A DNA stretch of 64,000 nucleotides. It comes from Albifimbria verrucaria. Lineage: Eukaryota; Ascomycota; Sordariomycetes; Hypocreales; Stachybotryaceae. The translations under genes were made by a program, and so were the position numbers. Of this stretch, positions 37,568 through 48,884 are shown one piece after another. The stretch covers positions 620,001 through 684,000 of the forward strand of contig JAHREC010000018.1 in assembly GCA_020081605.1 (NCBI GenBank). Direction: 5' to 3'. Below the pieces are notes generated by a model. That model did no database searches, had not been told where the DNA came from, and saw only the letters and a program-made list of their open reading frames with translations. How positions within the stretch are numbered: position 1 is the first letter of the stretch; the number at the start of each line of letters is the position of its first letter.

Positions 37568-37990
37568 AGTATTCATTGCAGCTCAAGCAACCCACAAAGC
37601 GGACGGAATAAATGATTCAAGTCATCTTTCCATAGTTTATCTAAGCTAATACGAGGCCCAACGATATTATCATCGTAAGCCTCTTTCAATAACACTGAAT
37701 GAGATTAGGAATGACAACATATCTGCACCGGGTTTATCCGCTAGCTAGCAGCACCTTGAAACCTGTTCATTTCTGAAAGTACAGACTTACACCCTATGAT
37801 ACTATGACCCAGTGGGGAGTGTTTGTTCATTTCAATATTGAAGCTTTCCTTATCTGCTTATGCATGAGTTATTGGAAGAAGTCTTGCCCTTTGGGACTAC
37901 ACAAACCCTCTATTACCGTACTTGTGTTTCACCAACAACTGTCAATATTGAGCATAGGTACCTAGTCACTTTTTCTCATCCTTCGCTCTT
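37568..37990. other. Convergent intergenic region
   Basis: 423 bp between the stop of the GH7 gene and the stop of the minus-strand STAND-type gene. AT-rich, no gene seen. Confidence 0.5.
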
Positions 37991-39523
37991 TCAGATCCTC
38001 TTCATCAAACGGCGGAAGTGGCTTCCATTTCTCCTTTTCGTAGTTTGGTTGCGAGCTTGGTTTCTTAGTACCTGAAATGTTCTCATCACATTGTGGGTTG
38101 CCTTTTCGCTGTCCTCCATGTGGTCGCGTGTCTTCGAGGAGCCTCCCTCTGTTTTCTTATATGGAATGTCCAAACGTGGTTTCAAAAGATCTTCGGATAC
38201 ATCTAATGAGCCAACATTGCCAACATTGCCAACTGTGCTTGAATCTAGCTGATCAGAGGAATTGAAGACGTTTTGCGGCCATTCACCTCGCTCAACGTGG
38301 ACACCTGTCCCATAATCACGCACTCTATCGCCAAATACCTTTTGATTCCGAACATCTACTTTGTTATTTGTATCAAGGGATGGGGAAACATGAGAATTAC
38401 CATCGTTTGTCCCGTCCCAAATTGATATAGACGGACGGTTTTCTGCCGATGTATCTCGGGATACTTGTTTTGATGGACATTTGATAGAGCTTGGTGCACG
38501 CGACTTAGGTCGAACATTCTCGTTAGCTGTGCCAGGCTCCGTCTGTGCTTCACTTGGAATGACGAAACCTCTGTCAACTTTGCTAGCAGTATTACTTCTC
38601 AGTGAAGCTTGGGTTTCGCCGCTGTCACGTCTACTGGAAAGTCGCTGCTGATTGCACGAGACAATTCCATCAGCCTCCTTTTGAATGTCTTGCTCAACAT
38701 TAAGAAAACGTGTTTCTGCATCATCCGGGAAGATTTTTTCTACATCCACATGCGATCTTTTATAAGAGGCTAGTGCTTCGGCCGCGTGCTCGGCGTCAGC
38801 TTGCGCTCTTTCTAGCCGCTTTGTCAGATACTCCCTATCGAGTTTGAGCCTTGATGAACTAATCGAGAGGAAACATAGGAGATGAATAACTGACAATTTG
38901 TTTCTTAAATGAGGCGTTATTTGTTTCTGCTCGTTCTCCAGGTCCTGAATCTGTCGATTCAAACCCTCACAAATAATTGTGTTGGTGAGTAAAATAGCTG
39001 TCGATTTCACTTGCTCCATCTTGAGCTGGAGACGAGTAAGAGAATTTCGCAGCCAGAGCCATCGCAAACGTACCCCTAGCTTCCAAGTTACAGACTCGAT
39101 TTCATGATTGGAATTGTAAATCTTTTTCGCAATTGCTTTCATGCTACTCCTGGTCTTATCAAACATACCAACGATGCAGTTGAATGTCTGCTTTCTTTTC
39201 TTCTTTTTACGTTCGGCAATATGCGCAATAGATTCGTCGACAGTAGTGAAGAAATTATCCAGGGCATCAACAAATGCTCTTGTTTCGCAATGAAAGTAGG
39301 CAATTTCAGTACTGGCGTGACTGAGCTCTTCGAAGGCATCTACCAACTTCTGAAGCCCTCGTAAAGTTTGAAAGACCGCAACAGAGGCTCCAAACGCACC
39401 AAGAGCAAATTCTGCCATGCTGGTGCTAGTACTTTGGGCGTATGAGGAATGGTATGGATCATAAACTTCACATCTTAATGTGAGGTTATCTAGCCAGTTG
39501 CTGCTCTGTACTCGACCAGGCAT
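37991..39523 (-). CDS. Fungal STAND/PigL-type N-terminal-domain protein
   Basis: A single exon of 510 residues. From residue 36, MAEFALGAFGASVAVFQTLR starts the helical domain common at the N-terminus of fungal NLR-like (STAND) proteins and related stand-alone proteins. It continues as LVDAFEELSHASTEI and a run of amphipathic helices to about residue 230 (QIQDLENEQKQI). A coiled-coil region follows (RLKLDREYLTKRLERAQADAEHAAEALASYKR, split here by position only), then a disordered Ser/Asn-rich tail with VGNVGNVG and a basic end. No NTPase, ankyrin or WD repeats are present, so this is a solitary N-terminal module. The start could also be the internal ATG at 39418. The frame is intact. The function is unknown; the family is tied to immunity-like or heterokaryon incompatibility signalling. 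Confidence 0.62.
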   Translation of the reverse strand: MPGRVQSSNWLDNLTLRCEVYDPYHSSYAQSTSTSMAEFALGAFGASVAVFQTLRGLQKLVDAFEELSHASTEIAYFHCETRAFVDALDNFFTTVDESIAHIAERKKKKRKQTFNCIVGMFDKTRSSMKAIAKKIYNSNHEIESVTWKLGVRLRWLWLRNSLTRLQLKMEQVKSTAILLTNTIICEGLNRQIQDLENEQKQITPHLRNKLSVIHLLCFLSISSSRLKLDREYLTKRLERAQADAEHAAEALASYKRSHVDVEKIFPDDAETRFLNVEQDIQKEADGIVSCNQQRLSSRRDSGETQASLRSNTASKVDRGFVIPSEAQTEPGTANENVRPKSRAPSSIKCPSKQVSRDTSAENRPSISIWDGTNDGNSHVSPSLDTNNKVDVRNQKVFGDRVRDYGTGVHVERGEWPQNVFNSSDQLDSSTVGNVGNVGSLDVSEDLLKPRLDIPYKKTEGGSSKTRDHMEDSEKATHNVMRTFQVLRNQARNQTTKRRNGSHFRRLMKRI

Positions 39524-40541
39524 GATGCTTTATACTTGGGCAAATTATTCGAGCCTCATTGCCCTGAGTTTATCCGAGGTAAAGAGAGTAGTGGTGAATA
39601 AATGCCGACGGCAGTGCAGGCATAGCTTCTGCAGATGAGTCTCATATTGCTACCATACAGGGTGATATGGCCTGCTCTTTTCGGAATACAGAGAGCCAAT
39701 GGTCTTAGCAACAGACACTGACGGCGCGTGTCACATACAGATTGGCTATCTCATGGAAGTAGTTCGCCGAGGCGTATGCGAACTGCCTCTGCCCGGTAAC
39801 ACAGCCTCCTCTTGGTTTATCGTGTCCAAGTCTGCAGCTTCGCCCAACTGTATATGATGCCCATGCTTGTTGCACTATGAACACAATGCCGAAGAGGTTA
39901 TAAGGGTTTTAAATTTTGAAAGATAACAATGCTCTGTATGACAACCTCTAGGAACTATGCGGATCATACTTGAAGAACTACTTCAATCGAGGGTATTTTC
40001 AACGATACCACCGAACGGGCTGTTTTCGCCCTTCCGACGCCTCCAGCCGGCTATGCAATCAAAGCCCCAGTAAGAATCGATATTCGCGATAGATCCGATA
40101 CATCGTATCTGAGAGAGGAACTGTGCAGTGCCCACTTCTGCACGACTCTTCAATGGACACCACTTAGCCAATGGACTGTGCCACTCCATATCAACGCTGA
40201 GGCTATGCATTGTGTTCACAGCCATGCAAGCCAGCAAAGAATGTTATAATATGATAGATAATTCATGAAAACACCTGACTGGAATCGGGGCTGTGAGAAT
40301 TATGTCTTTCGTAACTATCACATTGATGAGACATGCTTCCATGGGGCAGACGATGCTGCTTATGACGAATGTGGGGCGGCAAACGTCACTGATCCAGAGC
40401 TCTCGACAGCTTGACCCACCAGCTTTGCAGCCTCCTCTCTCTGATCAAACCCACACAGAAAGTGGTCATTGAACACGAAGCACGTATTGCTCCTTACCAA
40501 ACTACGGAGACAGTAAACGATCTCACATAAAACCCGTGAAC
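39524..40541. other. Divergent promoter region
   Basis: About 1 kb between the minus-strand STAND-type gene and the aldo-keto reductase. Short open frames on the minus strand at 39983-40237 and 40360-40557 have no family features and are taken as chance. Confidence 0.5.
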
Positions 40542-41708
40542 ATGGCGGCTGCCTCATCCTCAGTGCTCGGCACGCGAGCGACCGTACGTCACAGCCTCAT
40601 AAAACTGCTCAGTGCTGGTACGGCCACATGTTTCTAACAACGACACACAGCTGTCCAATGGCATGACCATTCCTCAGATTCAGCTCGGTCTTTACATGAT
40701 GTCCAGAATAGAAGCCAAGAAGTCTGTGGGCTGGGCACTTGGCATCGGATATCAGGGCTTCGACTGCGCTCAGATGTACCACAATGAGCGCGAAGCTGGC
40801 AAAGCGATTTCTGATTTTCTTTCAAGTTCGGACAACAAGGACGGCCTCAAGCGGGAAGACATCTTTTACACTACCAAACTGAGCAGCAACAGTACAAACT
40901 ACGCGGCCGTCAGAAAATCGATCAAAAATTCAGTTGACGTATCTGGTTTAGGTTACGTTGACCTTTTCCTGCTTCACAGCCCATATGGTGGCAAAGAGGC
41001 CCGGTTGACAAGCTGGAAGGCCTTAGAAGATGCTGTTAATGATGGTGAGGTCAGGATGGCTGGAGTCAGCAACTATGGCGTCGCGCATGTGAGTGACCTT
41101 TGGTTTCCGAAACCAATGGCTCCAAAGCTGACAGTTGGGACCAGATCGAGGAGTTGATGGCATCAAACCCTCGTGTTAAACCCGTTATCAACCAAATCGA
41201 AGTGCACCCTTCAATACCCAGGTGCACATTCGAAAAGTCTGTGCCAAGTATGATATTGCCATCGAAGCATATGCGCCTCTGGCCCGGGGCATGCGCATGA
41301 AGCACGGCACAATTCTTGAACTGTCGCGAAAGTACTCATGCTCACCGGCGCAGCTCCTAGTCAAGTAAGTAAAACGGTCGAACCTGGTTATTATTTTTGG
41401 TCAGCCATAGCGACTATCACAGATTTGTCTTTTTACCAATCATTTACAATTCGTTGAAGTTCAGAAAACTGACAATTCTCAGATGGAGTTTACAGCACAA
41501 CATGATTACCCTCCCAAAGAGCGTACGACGAGAGAGACTTATTGAGAATGCCGATGTGGCAAATATCAATATTAGCGAAGAAGACATGGCAAAAATGGAT
41601 GAGTTGGATGAAGGCCTGGTGACTGACTGGTAAGTCAACTCATTGTAAATTGCTTGCCACCTCCTCGATGATTAACACTTTTGAAGGGACCCTACGGATG
41701 CGCCTTAA
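40542..41708 (+). CDS. Aldo-keto reductase
   Basis: Five exons: 40542-40583, 40651-41088, 41135-41364, 41483-41629 and 41687-41708; about 292 residues. The TIM-barrel signatures are GLYMMS, GFDCAQMYHNE (Asp and catalytic Tyr), FYTTKLSS (Lys), VDLFLLHSPYGG (His), AGVSNYGV, INQIEVHPFNTQ, IEAYAPLARG and the NADPH clamp LPKSVRRERLIENADV. One base is missing at 41207-41209 (CCC). The start of exon 3 (41135) has one apparent extra T; without it VAH would join directly to WDQIEELM. The enzyme reduces carbonyls with NADPH in the cytosol. Relatives of this size occur in sugar, toxin and metabolite pathways, and the substrate cannot be named. Confidence 0.85.
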
Positions 41709-41952
41709 ACCACGTAGTTACACATGCTCAGTGTTCAGATAGACTGGAGCATTATCATAGATCAAACAAATCTTTGAACTAAACTGCATTGTCTTGTATC
41801 AAGATGAGCCGCTGAGTCAACGCTTGATCGTAGCCTCGCTCTAGAAACCATCAGAGGTCATACGGTTTTATCCATTTAATTCCATTTTGTGACACTTGTA
41901 CAAATTCTTAGACATGAAATCTTGATTGACTTAGATCATAATACAGAATAGA

Positions 41953-43217
41953 TTATAGCTTTGCCTTTACCTGGGTGTCCTTCCTCAACAGCTTCTCCGC
42001 TAGTCCGGCAACTTCATCAGCAACCCCCAGCTTATCTCGTATCCACGGCCACCTGCTCCATAAGCGTGAATAACACGACCATGGACGGGTAGACCATCAT
42101 GGCTCAAAATTTCTTTCTCTTCAACCTCAATCCTCATACCTCCTTCACGTGCTGGTCGCCTACCTACGACATCCGCAATAACGGACACACTCTCTTTTGT
42201 CTTTGAAAGTTTAGTAGACTGCTGGTCTGTTGCTAGACCAATCAACTCTGCGCCGTCGGACAGAAGACGAGTGCGTGTCAATAAATCTGGCTCACTACGC
42301 ATGTCTCCTGGTTCTTTTGTTCCTCCAATGATTGTCCCACCATTAAATGATCTTGGAATAATAAAACTCCACGTGCCATCAGCCTTTTGTCTAGTCACTG
42401 TTTTCTTAGCTGAGACAAGATTTGTCACCACCGTTTGGCCTAGATTCCAATCGTTAGCCACCCCAAGAATAGATGAATTAAGCAGACCAACCTCGAATAG
42501 GTACGCTTTTGGTGTCTGAAAAGCCTGTCCCACTGGCATTTATAACAAACCTCACATTATCGAGTAGCGTATACGCTTCCCATTCTGTCCTCAAATCCCG
42601 GTTCAGAGTGGTTCCGCCTTGCAAAATGAACTTGCGTAATAGATGCGCACAATACAGCGGGGCATTCAGGCAGTAAGTTTCATACTCAAAACCAAGCGTA
42701 ACCTCCTTGGGCATCTCAGATGATGACAATTGTCTAAATCCTGGTAGTCCAGTCTCTTCCTCGAAGCGCTCTGCGTTTTGCATACGATAGCCTTCGTCTG
42801 GGGCCTCGAGAAGTTCAATGGCAGGCATCCGGGTGATGCCAGCCCACGGCTCATTTTCAAGCTGACGCTGGAACTCAGAAATGGTTTGCTTCAGCCAGCT
42901 TGCTTCACGTTTTAGCTGAGGTGTAGTAGCGGGGATCGGCCTAACATGGGCACCTGCCCACATAGATGCATAATTGACAGAACTGTGGATTGGAGCGCCT
43001 GGTATGCTGACCGGCCACTCACGAGCCACAAGTAGAACTTGAGGCCTAGCTTTGGGATCATTCTCCAATTTTCTGATGATGTTTTGAAGCTTCAGGGCGC
43101 TGGTCAGGCCGATGATACCTGCCCTTCAAGATGTAAGCATGTTCTGTGAGGTTACAATTGTGGGACATACCCTATAACGACGATAGTTGGTGGAGAGGAC
43201 GAAACAAAAGACGCCAT
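41953..43217 (-). CDS. D-amino-acid oxidase, peroxisomal (PTS1)
   Basis: Exons 43217-43171, 43123-42492 and 42439-41953, with introns of 47 and 52 bp (the second has an unusual GTTGGT donor); about 388 residues. The FAD-binding motif is TIVVIGAGIIGLTSALKL. Later segments are NYASMWAGAHVRP, NASGTGFSD, PIRGQTVV, GGTIIGGTKEPGD and the FAD motif HAYGAGGRGYEISWG near the C-terminus. One base is missing in the run at 42024-42028. Once restored, the protein continues about 25 residues and ends in AKL, a peroxisomal targeting signal, as in other fungal D-amino-acid oxidases. It converts D-amino acids to keto acids, ammonia and hydrogen peroxide. The broken frame would stop before the targeting signal. 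Confidence 0.92.
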
Positions 43218-43653
43218 TTTGTCATGGAACTTAAGATTCTTGTTATGTGTAGTGAAGAAGCAAGAATAATTGTTTCCAAGTTCCTGCCAGGTATTGTCGA
43301 CGTTCGTTACTAGCGCCGAAGTCGGCTACCGATGATGTGATGCCTGTGGCTAGAACAAACGATAATTGGCTAGGCTGCAACGTTGCTAATCAAGCCAAGC
43401 TATCTACGCTATGAAAAGCCTAGCTTCACAATGCCTACCCACAAGCTTGACAAGGTTGGAGTGAGTAAGGTTGGCATTGGGGTGGGTCAGAATGAGGTTC
43501 GAAAATCCCCAAACAGTGGCTGGCTACGAAGCAGATCCAAATATTTTTAAATTCGAATTTTAATGAGGTGTCATGGACCCTAAATCTTGTCCATAGATGT
43601 ATCGTTGATGACTTCAACTAAAGTATAATTTATTTGACTGTCTCTTCCTAAGC
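43218..43653. other. Intergenic region
   Basis: 436 bp separating the start of the D-amino-acid oxidase from the stop of the epimerase-like reductase. No gene seen. Confidence 0.5.
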
Positions 43654-44663
43654 CTAAGCTTTCTCCTTTCCAAGTATCTCGAGGTACTGGGCAGCGACGT
43701 CTACCACAGCGCCCTCAAAGCTCCTCAAGCTTCCCAATAGCCTCTTTGCGTCATCAGAGTTGTACTGAATTGGGATCGGGAGTATGGTTCCTTTCTTGAA
43801 GACACCTTCTGCAGCAGCCTTCGGGAACGCTTTCTCGACATGCATAAATACGCTCTCATAGTCTATGTGCGAGGCAACACCGATAGCCGTTATTTCGGAA
43901 TCGAATGCTGCACGCAGGTGGAGGTCGACGAGGTCTTCAATATGTACGAAACCATTGTAGATGGGAAATGGGAGTTCACCGCCCAACATGCCCACAATAA
44001 GGAAGTTGTTTGAACTATTTTGCTCTTGCATCATGGTTGTATCAATAGCAAGTTCGTTTCGGCCGTACACGTACCCAGGAGTGATATGGGAAACCGTAAA
44101 ATGGGGCTTCTGTGTATTGATGAAGTTCTCCGTATTGCGTCTCTCCAGTATTTTGGACACAACGTACGCCTCGAAAACATGGTTGAACGTCGACGGTAGG
44201 GGGTCAGGCAGAGAGGCGAGTGTAGCAGCGGAAGGAACACCTGCTGAAGGATCTGGTGTGATGCCGAGGTTGGCGACAATGGAGGAGGTAATGACAATGC
44301 GTTGTATGCTGGGGTTCTTAGCGCGGAGGCGAGCAAATTCGATGCAATCTTTAAGGTTGGCTCCATTATCTGGGTAATGGGATCATATGTTGGATAAGGT
44401 ACAGGTGATCCCACATGAATAACATGCGTGACGCCTTGGAGAGCTAAATCGAAGGCATCATCGGCCATGAAATCAGGTATGATGACCGGAGATAGCCGGC
44501 TCCCGGGTGCAATTTTCTGCATAGCAGGATTGGATGAGACAATCCGAGCCTTGTCCTCGGAACGTACTGTGAAGCGAGTATTATAACCAGCAGTGAGGGC
44601 AGCGAGAAGAACGTGAAAGCCGATGAAGCCTGAGGCTCCTGTAATCAGGATTGTTGGAGGCAT
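43654..44663 (-). CDS. NAD(P)-dependent epimerase/dihydroflavonol-reductase-like protein
   Basis: A single exon of about 336 residues. The extended short-chain dehydrogenase features are: the Rossmann motif TILITGASGFIGFHVL, VTHVIHVGSPVPYPTYDP, IVITSSIV, the catalytic Tyr-Lys pair YVVSK followed by ILERRNTENF, then TPGYVYGRN and VHIEDLVDLHLRA. One base is missing near 44355-44358 (expected EPNLKDCIEFARLR). Members reduce ketones or aldehydes on flavonoid-like, sugar or polyketide substrates. It lies between the D-amino-acid oxidase and the drug transporter, all three on the minus strand, which suggests but does not prove co-regulation. Confidence 0.87.
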
Positions 44664-45552
44664 TGGTCCTGTACAGCGCTATGGCATAGATTGAGGGAAT
44701 ATGAATAAATGAGATGTATGAAGTTGCTTGCAAGACAATTAAAATTTATGAGAGATTCCAAGGATTTCTCCTGCCTTTAAATACACTCGAACAGCAGAAG
44801 TAAGGCTCTGCCTCGCTCCAGAATACAATGGACCCCGTAATCCTTGGTGGATGATCAGTGTAATACCGTTGGCTGGGTCCTTTTCCCAATTAGGACAGTA
44901 AAGATTCGTTTCCTAATTCGGACAGCACTTTAGATACGCCATGCCAGCAGATAATCTTAGACTCCACGTCTTCAAAGGAAAAGACTGGGGGCAGTGAGGC
45001 AAGACAATTATACTAGTGGTAAGAGTACGTAATGTGCGAGCTTTGGTGATTAAATATTGGAATAATGCCCTCGCCACCCGATATTTGTTTGTGCTTCTGG
45101 GCTTCCTGGCATGACTGAACTCGTTTACTAGCACTCGCTCACCATCCTATTTGAAGTGGTTGTCTTTAATTGTCTCCTTTCACATACCCAAATCTTTAAG
45201 TAAAATATTCCTTCTGCTCTTTCTTGCTCCACACTGCCAATAGCCACAGATTCTATCATGTGTGTCATCAAGTTGTTAGCTATCAATTAGGCCCGCAAAC
45301 CATAGAAGCCATAATTGGAGAGTACCGGGCTTCGGCTGGAACAAGTCGGCATTCTGTGTATCGCCTAGGTTATAAATGGCATGGAAGAGGTAGGGTGGTA
45401 AGAAAAGCTCTTGAAAATGTATAAATAACTGTTGCTTATGTACTTGTCCCAGCAGTCTAGGTCTATGTTTCTCTATATTAGGCTTTTGTCTCCCCACTGC
45501 GATGCTTGCAACGGTCATAGGCAGTGCTCCTAAGATGATCAATTCTTTCGAT
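44664..45552. other. Intergenic region
   Basis: About 890 bp between the start of the reductase and the 3' end of the transporter. No supportable gene. Confidence 0.5.
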
Positions 45553-47252
45553 TTATAAATCTGCTTCACTCCTTTTAAGTCCCACTTTACCAGCTCTTCT
45601 CAAACCCAGAGCACTGAGAGCAGCACATAGTATCATGAAGCCGAACAAGGCCCAGAAACTAGCCCTGTATCCTTCAAGAAGCGCCCGCGTCTCTTCCATC
45701 CAAGAGTACTTCTTGGTCACTGAGTACGAGATGATTTGTAGGATGGACATGCCCAGAGCTGTCCCGAATTGCGATGAGGTGTTAAAGACAGCACCAGCCA
45801 ACGCTTGCGTGTCTTCAGGAAAACTTCCGATATAACAATCAAACCCACGGTAAATAGAACATTAGCACTGATAGGGCACAATAGCTGTGCTTCAAAGGCT
45901 CCTGCCCAATAAGACCATTGCGGTTGGATGACGGCCATAAGCAGGGCGAACCAGCGCATAATGCGGATGATATACCAACAAGCCAGATAGCGCGACATTT
46001 GTCTACGAAGAAGCCAATGGTTAGGCCCAGAAGCACACCGACCACCAGACTGGGCACAATGCGGATTGATGAAGCCAGTGCGGATAGATGTTGGACCTCC
46101 TGGAAACTGCAGGGATGTTAACAATATTCTGTAAATTCGACATTTGATGGACTTACTACAAGCTCGAAAACAGCTCCATTGCATTCACCGCGGCAAATGA
46201 AAACGCTGTTATCCCACATATGGTCGAGAATGCTGAATTTTTCCAGAGCGAGTTGGGAATCAAGGCCGGTTTGCCAGCTTTCTCTCTGTGCTGCATCCAT
46301 CCAATGAAGGAAGGCAGAGTTATAGCACTCAAGCATAGGAGGACAATAGTATCACGGTCTTTGATCCGTGAAACATCGCTGCTGAGCACACTGCAAGAAA
46401 CATGTTAGAGAAGAGTCGCTGGGAAGGAAGATGAACATACGCCAGGAGGTAACACAACATAGCCATGAAGGCGGTAATGAGGAGTGCGCCGATCCAATCA
46501 ATCTTCGTTCTGACTCTGCTCAACCTTGCTTTGAGAGTCAAGTTTTCCGGGTCATGTGGGAGCGCCCACAATCCAACAAACGAAAGGAAAAGTGAAATGG
46601 AGCCGTAGATGTACCACCCAGTACGCCATCCGCTTGCATCGATTAAGATGCCTCCAATCACCAAGCCAAACGAGAAGCCGAGCGGCTGACTTAAGCCCAA
46701 GCAGGCGAAAGCTATATTACGACTTCTTCCACGAGGGATAGCCTGAGTGACTAATGCAACCGAGGACGAGAAATGCAGGGCAGTACCAACGCCTTGAATG
46801 GCTCGCATGGCAACGAGTTGATAACCGGTTGTGGACCCAGCCGCTCCCAGCATGAACGCAGAAATAGCAAAGCATCCTGCCAAGTCGACCGTGCGAGCTC
46901 CAAAAGCATCGGCAATAGAGCCAGCCAGAAGCAGCGTCGCAGCTGTGCCAAGATTGTTGACGGAGGAGGGCCAAAATGCCAAGGATTCTGGAAGGTTAAG
47001 ATCCGCAGCAATGGTGGGTAAACCAACAATGACGAGACCGTTGATGGCGCTCGAGCATAGGTTTACTCCAGAGAGCTGAGTGACTAGTGTGATCTTCTTG
47101 ATGCGAGAAAAGGCCTTGGGTTTATCCTCCTGGACCGGTCGTGATCTAGTGCTCAGCGTCTTCTCCAAGACTTCCAGAGGAACACTGGAGAACGGCCCAT
47201 GGTCAGTGATGCCTTGCGGCGGTGCGACGACAGTCTCGGTTTGTGTTGCCAT
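45553..47252 (-). CDS. MFS drug:H+ antiporter (DHA2-like)
   Basis: Exons 47252-46441, 46390-46157 and 46106-45553, both introns 50 bp; about 533 residues. A cytoplasmic N-terminus of about 55 residues is followed by hydrophobic helices. Marks are GLVIVGLPTIAADLNLPESLAFW (loop into helix 1-2), AFGARTVDLAGCF, the helix 4-5 motif RAIQGVGTAL and helix 5 LGLSQPLGFSFGLVIGGILID. The late half includes VVGVLLGLTIGFFVDK, SEVFPEDTQALAGAVFNTSSQFGTALGMSILQ and a basic tail. Bases are missing at 45949-45952 and 45820-45823. The family exports drugs, toxins or metabolites; it is the natural transporter for the neighbouring oxidoreductases. Confidence 0.88.
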
Positions 47253-48884
47253 GGCGGCTTGAAGATGAAAAGTGTACCTCTACTTCGTCTTGGACACAGA
47301 CATCGTGACTGTATTGTAGATGACTTAACTTATACCACAAAATTCGACAAGCAAACTCCACTACACCATGCCGAGATCGGTTAACTGTGACTAACAAATT
47401 GCGGCCAACACAATATTGGACATGCGGGCCGCACGAAAGGCGCACCCCACTTGTCGTCAAAAGTTTTGCTCTGCATAATTGACGAGCTGCTGGGAAAGCT
47501 TGACGACATGTGGCCGGCCAAAACGACAGAGGAGTCGGGAGTGGCGCTCTAAATGGATGGGATTCACGCGGTGGTGTGTTCCGTGCAGCCAACAGATCAA
47601 CCATAGGGCGTAGGACTTGCGAGATGGACAATTTGGCAGGATTACATGCTAGGCACAAGCAAATTACTTAATGAAAGACATAGTCTTTGAGACTTTGGTG
47701 TCGAGAAAACAAACTAACAGTATGTAATGCAGAGGTTACTGGCGGGCGTCGCTAAGCTCTAGAGCTTTTACCTGTTGTCAGCGATTCCCGCTACCCGATC
47801 CGGTAAACATTACAAAAGATATTTGGTGTTGGTTCTCTAGAACTCAAATGATTGTATTGTAGGTCAAGCCTTTGGGTCAATTGATACGCATTGCTTTCGT
47901 GGGCGCCGCGACGTGACTTGGCGGTATTGAAGCCCTTGACAGCGTCAGGGTGAGCGACAGGGTGTTTCAGCGGGAGAATTTGGGTAGGTAAACACGAAAG
48001 TATTTGACATTCTCTTCTCCCTCGTTATTTTCTTATTCGTTTTTTCTTCTTATCTCTTTATTTTAATTTTAATTTAATCTTTTAGTTTGTCTTTCCAATG
48101 TTATAGCCACTTTCAAAGTAGGAGGAAATGCAGGGTATGAGGTTGATGCCAGTGTGGATTTGAAGCACAAGCACGATGCTTCCTCAATTGGCCTACAATG
48201 GAAAATGAAGGGAAGACAAATATTGCCTCAGTAAAATAACACTAGAAGACAATCCAGCAAACAAAGATCCAGAACCCTAAACGTGGCTTGGAAGAGAACA
48301 CCTACCAAGACAAGTTAAAGGCTGCATCCATCGCCTAAAGCTCCGCTCCAATGACACACTCAGGATGACAGGGTGACCAACAAGCGACCGGCATCCGAAA
48401 ACGGTACGTAAAAGCAGAGTCTTCGCTGCCGCCGCCAATAGCCGAATGGCCGGAGACTCTTGGACGGCCCTCCTGAACTAACCACCCGGGTGACTGCTAA
48501 AACAAAGCCATGACAAACAGATACACACCGGCACAGACAACCTTGGGGATCCGGGGTTTTAGCAAGGCATCCACCCCATCCAATGGGCGGGGACAAGACG
48601 GAACAACGCGCTGCCGCTAAATCTTACCTTGGTAACCGTAGACCCGGATAGATAACCAGCCATTCCAACCTGAGACCGTGTCACATGAGCCAGAGATAAG
48701 GATGACATGAGCCCTGACCGACAATTATTGTGAAGAGCCTTCACCGTAAACAATTGAGCGAGATAAGCGGCTGTTCGTTGCGGAAATCGAGAGCAGGACG
48801 TTGTGGTTGAGTCTTCAAGACGTGCGCGCGCGTTGCTTTTGAGGCGCAATTGGGCTTCTCAGCTTGATACACCCAAGAAAAGTC
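47253..48884. other. Promoter-side intergenic region with a T/A-rich tract
   Basis: About 1.6 kb between the divergent MFS and serine dehydratase genes. A long T-rich then AT-rich tract lies at about 48012-48085. No reading frame with family features is present. Confidence 0.5.

Noticed and set aside
39983..40557. Short minus-strand frames upstream of the aldo-keto reductase
   Set aside because: No recognisable family and they overlap the promoter of an assigned gene.
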